DNA from: JAPXLN01 sp033809515
GTDB lineage: Bacteria > Bacillota > Sulfobacillia > Fermentithermobacillales > Fermentithermobacillaceae
Direction: 5' to 3'
Assembly (NCBI GenBank): GCA_033809515.1
Contig: JAPXLN010000001.1
Span: 62,001-126,000 of the forward strand
DNA length: 64,000 bases
Below the pieces are notes generated by a model that was given only the letters and a program-made list of their open reading frames with translations, made no database searches and had not been told where the DNA came from. Position numbers and translations under genes: made by a program. The stretch's first letter is position 1. Each line of letters opens with the position of its first letter. Below, in pieces: positions 61,528 to 64,000 of this stretch.

Positions 61528-62829
61528 TTACAGCACCAAAAGCCCGATTCGCCGGAAAATACCGTCTACTTCGCGCAGGGCATGCTTCAAGTCAAAGCAT
61601 TCCCTGATTGTCTCTTCACCCAGAACCATCAAAACTTCGGGGTCTTTCAGTACTCTTTCTTCAAATGAAGGAGGACCCTCCCAGGCATCCATGGCGAGCT
61701 TCTGCACCAAAGCATAGGCGTCCTCTCGCTTCATACCATGCTGCACAAGGAAAAGCAGCACCTCCTCAGAAAACACAAGACCTCCCGTCATATGCAGGTT
61801 AGCCAGCATCCTATCAGGGTAAACCTGCAAATCGCGCAATATGCCTGTCATCCTGTGCAGGGCATACTCTATCAGAGTAGTGGAATCGGGCAAGATGATC
61901 CGTTCCACTGAGGAGTTAGACATGTCTCTCTCGTGCCAGAGGGCGTTGTTCTCCAGGGCGCTTACTGCGTATCCTCTCAGGAGCCGGGCTATGCCGCTCA
62001 TCTGCTCCAGGCCAACCGGATTTCGCTTGTGGGGCATGGCCGACGAACCTTTCTGCCCTGAACGGAACAACTCCTCAACCTCTCTCACTTCGGTCCGTGC
62101 AAGGCCGCGCAACCCCAGGGCCATCTTTTCCAGGGTTCCCGCCACTACCGCCAGAACAGCAAGGCACGAAGCGTGCCTGTCGCGCTGAACAATCTGGTTG
62201 GACACAGGCGCAGGCGACAACCCCAGTTTCTGGCATACATACCGCTCTACAAACGGGTCAACGTGAGCGTAGGTGCCTACAGCTCCTGAAAGCTTGCCTA
62301 CTGCCACCTCGTGCCTGGCAAACCTCACGCGCTCAGCGTTCCTCTTCATCTCCTCCCAGTATAAGGCAAGAACCAGGCCGAAAGTCACAGGCTCAGCATG
62401 AGCTCCGTGGGTTCTGCCAATCATGGGAACGTCCTTGTACTGTAAAGCTCTGGCGGCAAGGACGTCAATCATAGACTCCATCTGCGCGAGAACCCGGTCC
62501 AAAGCTTCCGTGAGCAGCGACGACAGGGCCGTATCCACTACATCGTAGGAAGTAAGCCCGTAATGTATGTACTTGCCTTCCTCGCCTACTGTCTCGGCCA
62601 CCTGGCTCACAAAGGCGATAACATCGTGGCGCACTTCTTTTTCGATTTCAGCTATCCTTTCAGGGTCAACCACAGCTTTCCTGCGAACAACTTCGGCGGT
62701 CCCTGCCGGAACGGTACCGACTATCTCCCACGCCTCAAGGGCCAGAATTTCGACCTCGAGCCACCTGCGATAGCGGTTAAGGTCGCTCCAAAGCCCTTTC
62801 ATATGCTCTCTCGTGTACCGGGGTATCAT
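61528..62829 (-). CDS. purB: Adenylosuccinate lyase
   Basis: Acts twice in purine synthesis, releasing fumarate. 433 residues. Signature SSAMPHKRNPVGLEQMSG, active-site GRTHGAHAEPVTFG and IHYGLTSYDVVDTALS are present. ATG at 62829 follows AAGGA; the open frame runs 39 codons further into guaA and is discounted. Seven bases separate it from the guaA stop. Confidence 0.96.
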   Translation of the reverse strand: MIPRYTREHMKGLWSDLNRYRRWLEVEILALEAWEIVGTVPAGTAEVVRRKAVVDPERIAEIEKEVRHDVIAFVSQVAETVGEEGKYIHYGLTSYDVVDTALSSLLTEALDRVLAQMESMIDVLAARALQYKDVPMIGRTHGAHAEPVTFGLVLALYWEEMKRNAERVRFARHEVAVGKLSGAVGTYAHVDPFVERYVCQKLGLSPAPVSNQIVQRDRHASCLAVLAVVAGTLEKMALGLRGLARTEVREVEELFRSGQKGSSAMPHKRNPVGLEQMSGIARLLRGYAVSALENNALWHERDMSNSSVERIILPDSTTLIEYALHRMTGILRDLQVYPDRMLANLHMTGGLVFSEEVLLFLVQHGMKREDAYALVQKLAMDAWEGPPSFEERVLKDPEVLMVLGEETIRECFDLKHALREVDGIFRRIGLLVL

Positions 62830-62836
62830 TGATCCT

Positions 62837-64000
62837 TCACTCCCATTCGATGGTTGAGGGAGGCTTAGATGAAATATCGAAAACAACCCGGTTAACGCCG
62901 GGTACCTCCTTTGTAATCCTGTCTGAAACCCGGTCCAACAGATCATAGGGCAGCCTTGCCCACCCGGCGGTCATGGCATCCTCAGAGCATACAGCCCTGA
63001 TGGCCATCAGATGCCCGTATGTTCTGGACGTGCCCGTGGTTCCCACAGTGTGAACACCCGGAAGAACGCAAAAACACTGCCAAACCTTATCATACCAGCC
63101 CGCCCGTCTTATCTCTTGATCCAGAATATCTTGAGCTTGGCGAACCCGGGCAACCTTGTCAGGGGTAACCTCACCAAGCACCCTGACGGCGAGTCCCGGT
63201 CCGGGGAAAGGGTGCCTGTCAACAAACTCAGCAGGCAATCCAAGCGCCCTGCCTGCCTCCCTCACTTCGTCTTTGAACAGCTCGCGCAAGGGTTCCAGCA
63301 GCTTGAGGTTCATGTTCTCAGGCAGCGCTCCAACGTTGTGATGGCTCTTAATGACAGGCCTCATGCGTGAGCCTGATTCCAGAACATCCGGGTATATGGT
63401 CCCCTGAACCATGTACTTAACAGGTCCCAGTTTCTGAGCTTCCTCTTGGAAGACCTCGATAAACCCATTGCCAATGACTCTGCGCTTCTCCTCAGGGTCA
63501 GTAACCCCTTTGAGCCTGTCATAGAAAAGACCGGCGGCTTGAACAACCTGAACTTCGATGCCCAAACCTGCAAGAGCTTGAGTCACATTGGAAGCCTCAT
63601 CCTTCCTAAGAAGCCCGTGGTCAACCATAATACAGTGAAGGTTCTTTCCTATGGCCCTTCCCACGAGAACAGTCGCTATGGTGGAATCCACTCCCCCTGA
63701 CACTGCCGAGAGCACATGAGATGAACCCACTCTGGCTTTCGTGGCGGATACTGTGTTCTCAACGAACCTTTTCATGTTCCAGCTGGGCTCAAGGGAGGCA
63801 GCGTCAAAAAGAAAACGCCTCAGGTCCTCCCGGTTGATCTCACCGTCAGCGCTTACCCGCATAATCGGACATCCAAGCCTAAGGGCAGGCAAGGCGCTCG
63901 GAATCTCCCTGCGGGTCTCACCTGGTCCTTCAACAAAAAGAATGGCGCCGGGAACAGCAGATCCCCCCAACGCGCAAGCTATCTCGTCTTCAGTTACATC
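62837..64000 (-). CDS. guaA: GMP synthase ATP-pyrophosphatase part (partial; N-terminus unusual)
   Basis: Converts XMP to GMP. 387 residues are visible before the right edge. The pyrophosphatase P-loop is AVSGGVDSTIATVLVGRAIG; DRHPFPGPGLAVRVLGEVT and the C-terminus KPPSTIEWE are diagnostic. The linker RRFLFDAASLEPSW is also normal. However, the ~57 residues before it (VPGAILFVEGPGETRREIP and CPIMRVSADGEINRED) show none of the glutamine amidotransferase C-terminal motif with its His and Glu (FHPE), and no other frame supplies it. The start is outside the window, so whether an amidotransferase domain exists further upstream is unknown. Confidence 0.88.
   Translation of the reverse strand, partial: DVTEDEIACALGGSAVPGAILFVEGPGETRREIPSALPALRLGCPIMRVSADGEINREDLRRFLFDAASLEPSWNMKRFVENTVSATKARVGSSHVLSAVSGGVDSTIATVLVGRAIGKNLHCIMVDHGLLRKDEASNVTQALAGLGIEVQVVQAAGLFYDRLKGVTDPEEKRRVIGNGFIEVFQEEAQKLGPVKYMVQGTIYPDVLESGSRMRPVIKSHHNVGALPENMNLKLLEPLRELFKDEVREAGRALGLPAEFVDRHPFPGPGLAVRVLGEVTPDKVARVRQAQDILDQEIRRAGWYDKVWQCFCVLPGVHTVGTTGTSRTYGHLMAIRAVCSEDAMTAGWARLPYDLLDRVSDRITKEVPGVNRVVFDISSKPPSTIEWE

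Overview
The window looks like a piece of a chromosome from an anaerobic, peptide- and amino-acid-using member of the Bacillota (Firmicutes). The evidence is a SpoIIIE/FtsK translocase, a HelD-type RNA polymerase recycling helicase, a YtpB-type (DUF2600) terpene synthase, a Bacillus-like muropeptide salvage set, FMN riboswitches in front of ECF S-components, strong AGGAGG ribosome binding sites about seven bases before the start, and frequent TTG starts. No species can be named from the sequence alone. There are no rRNA, tRNA, CRISPR, phage or IS genes that I can see; this is mostly ordinary, densely packed chromosome.

Layout. 1-7.9 kb: two tandem M14 carboxypeptidases and a corrinoid adenosyltransferase (minus), FtsK/SpoIIIE (plus), and a membrane-anchored subtilisin-like protein that has lost its catalytic His. 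8.3-16.3 kb: one long leftward run of fumarase alpha and beta, malic enzyme, the phosphate transporter PstS-C-A, two different PstB ATPases, PhoU and a small ORF. 16.3-17.1 kb: FMN riboswitch plus an ECF S-component. 17.1-23 kb: tryptophanase, an NlpC/P60 protein, FabK, SPFH/NfeD pair, YtpB-like terpene synthase. 23.3-32.7 kb: chemoreceptor, stand-alone DNA methyltransferase, SIMPL protein, YigZ, MtnX-like phosphatase, HelD, GalT. 32.9-36.6 kb: S9 peptidase, DUF4438-like protein and LUD protein. 36.7-41.8 kb: SfsA, MscS channel, EamA transporter, DapF, PurA. 42-52.5 kb: YkgJ protein, a second FMN riboswitch with RibU, then NamZ, a sugar kinase, a MurQ/beta-lactamase-fold fusion, NagZ, BirA and a second S9 peptidase, closed by a strong terminator. 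52.6-64 kb: D-aminopeptidase DppA, an unrecognised 464-residue protein, an ABC exporter pair, an MFS transporter, and PurL-PurB-GuaA.

How it works together. Peptide breakdown (two M14, two S9, DppA, tryptophanase) fits amino-acid fermentation, and malate/fumarate enzymes handle C4 acids. The 43.5-49.5 kb block encodes a complete route from MurNAc-containing muropeptides to GlcNAc-6-phosphate, apparently without signal peptides, so probably in the cytosol. Two S-components for (probably) riboflavin are each controlled by their own FMN riboswitch.

The points most worth following up are the MurQ-amidase-like fusion, the two FMN riboswitch/ECF units with C-tract sequesters, the asymmetric PstB pair, the pseudo-subtilase, the GuaA reading frame whose N-terminal side does not look like a glutamine amidotransferase, and 14-15 bp tandem repeats that multiply ribosome-binding-site-like sequences in front of fabK and the ABC permease.
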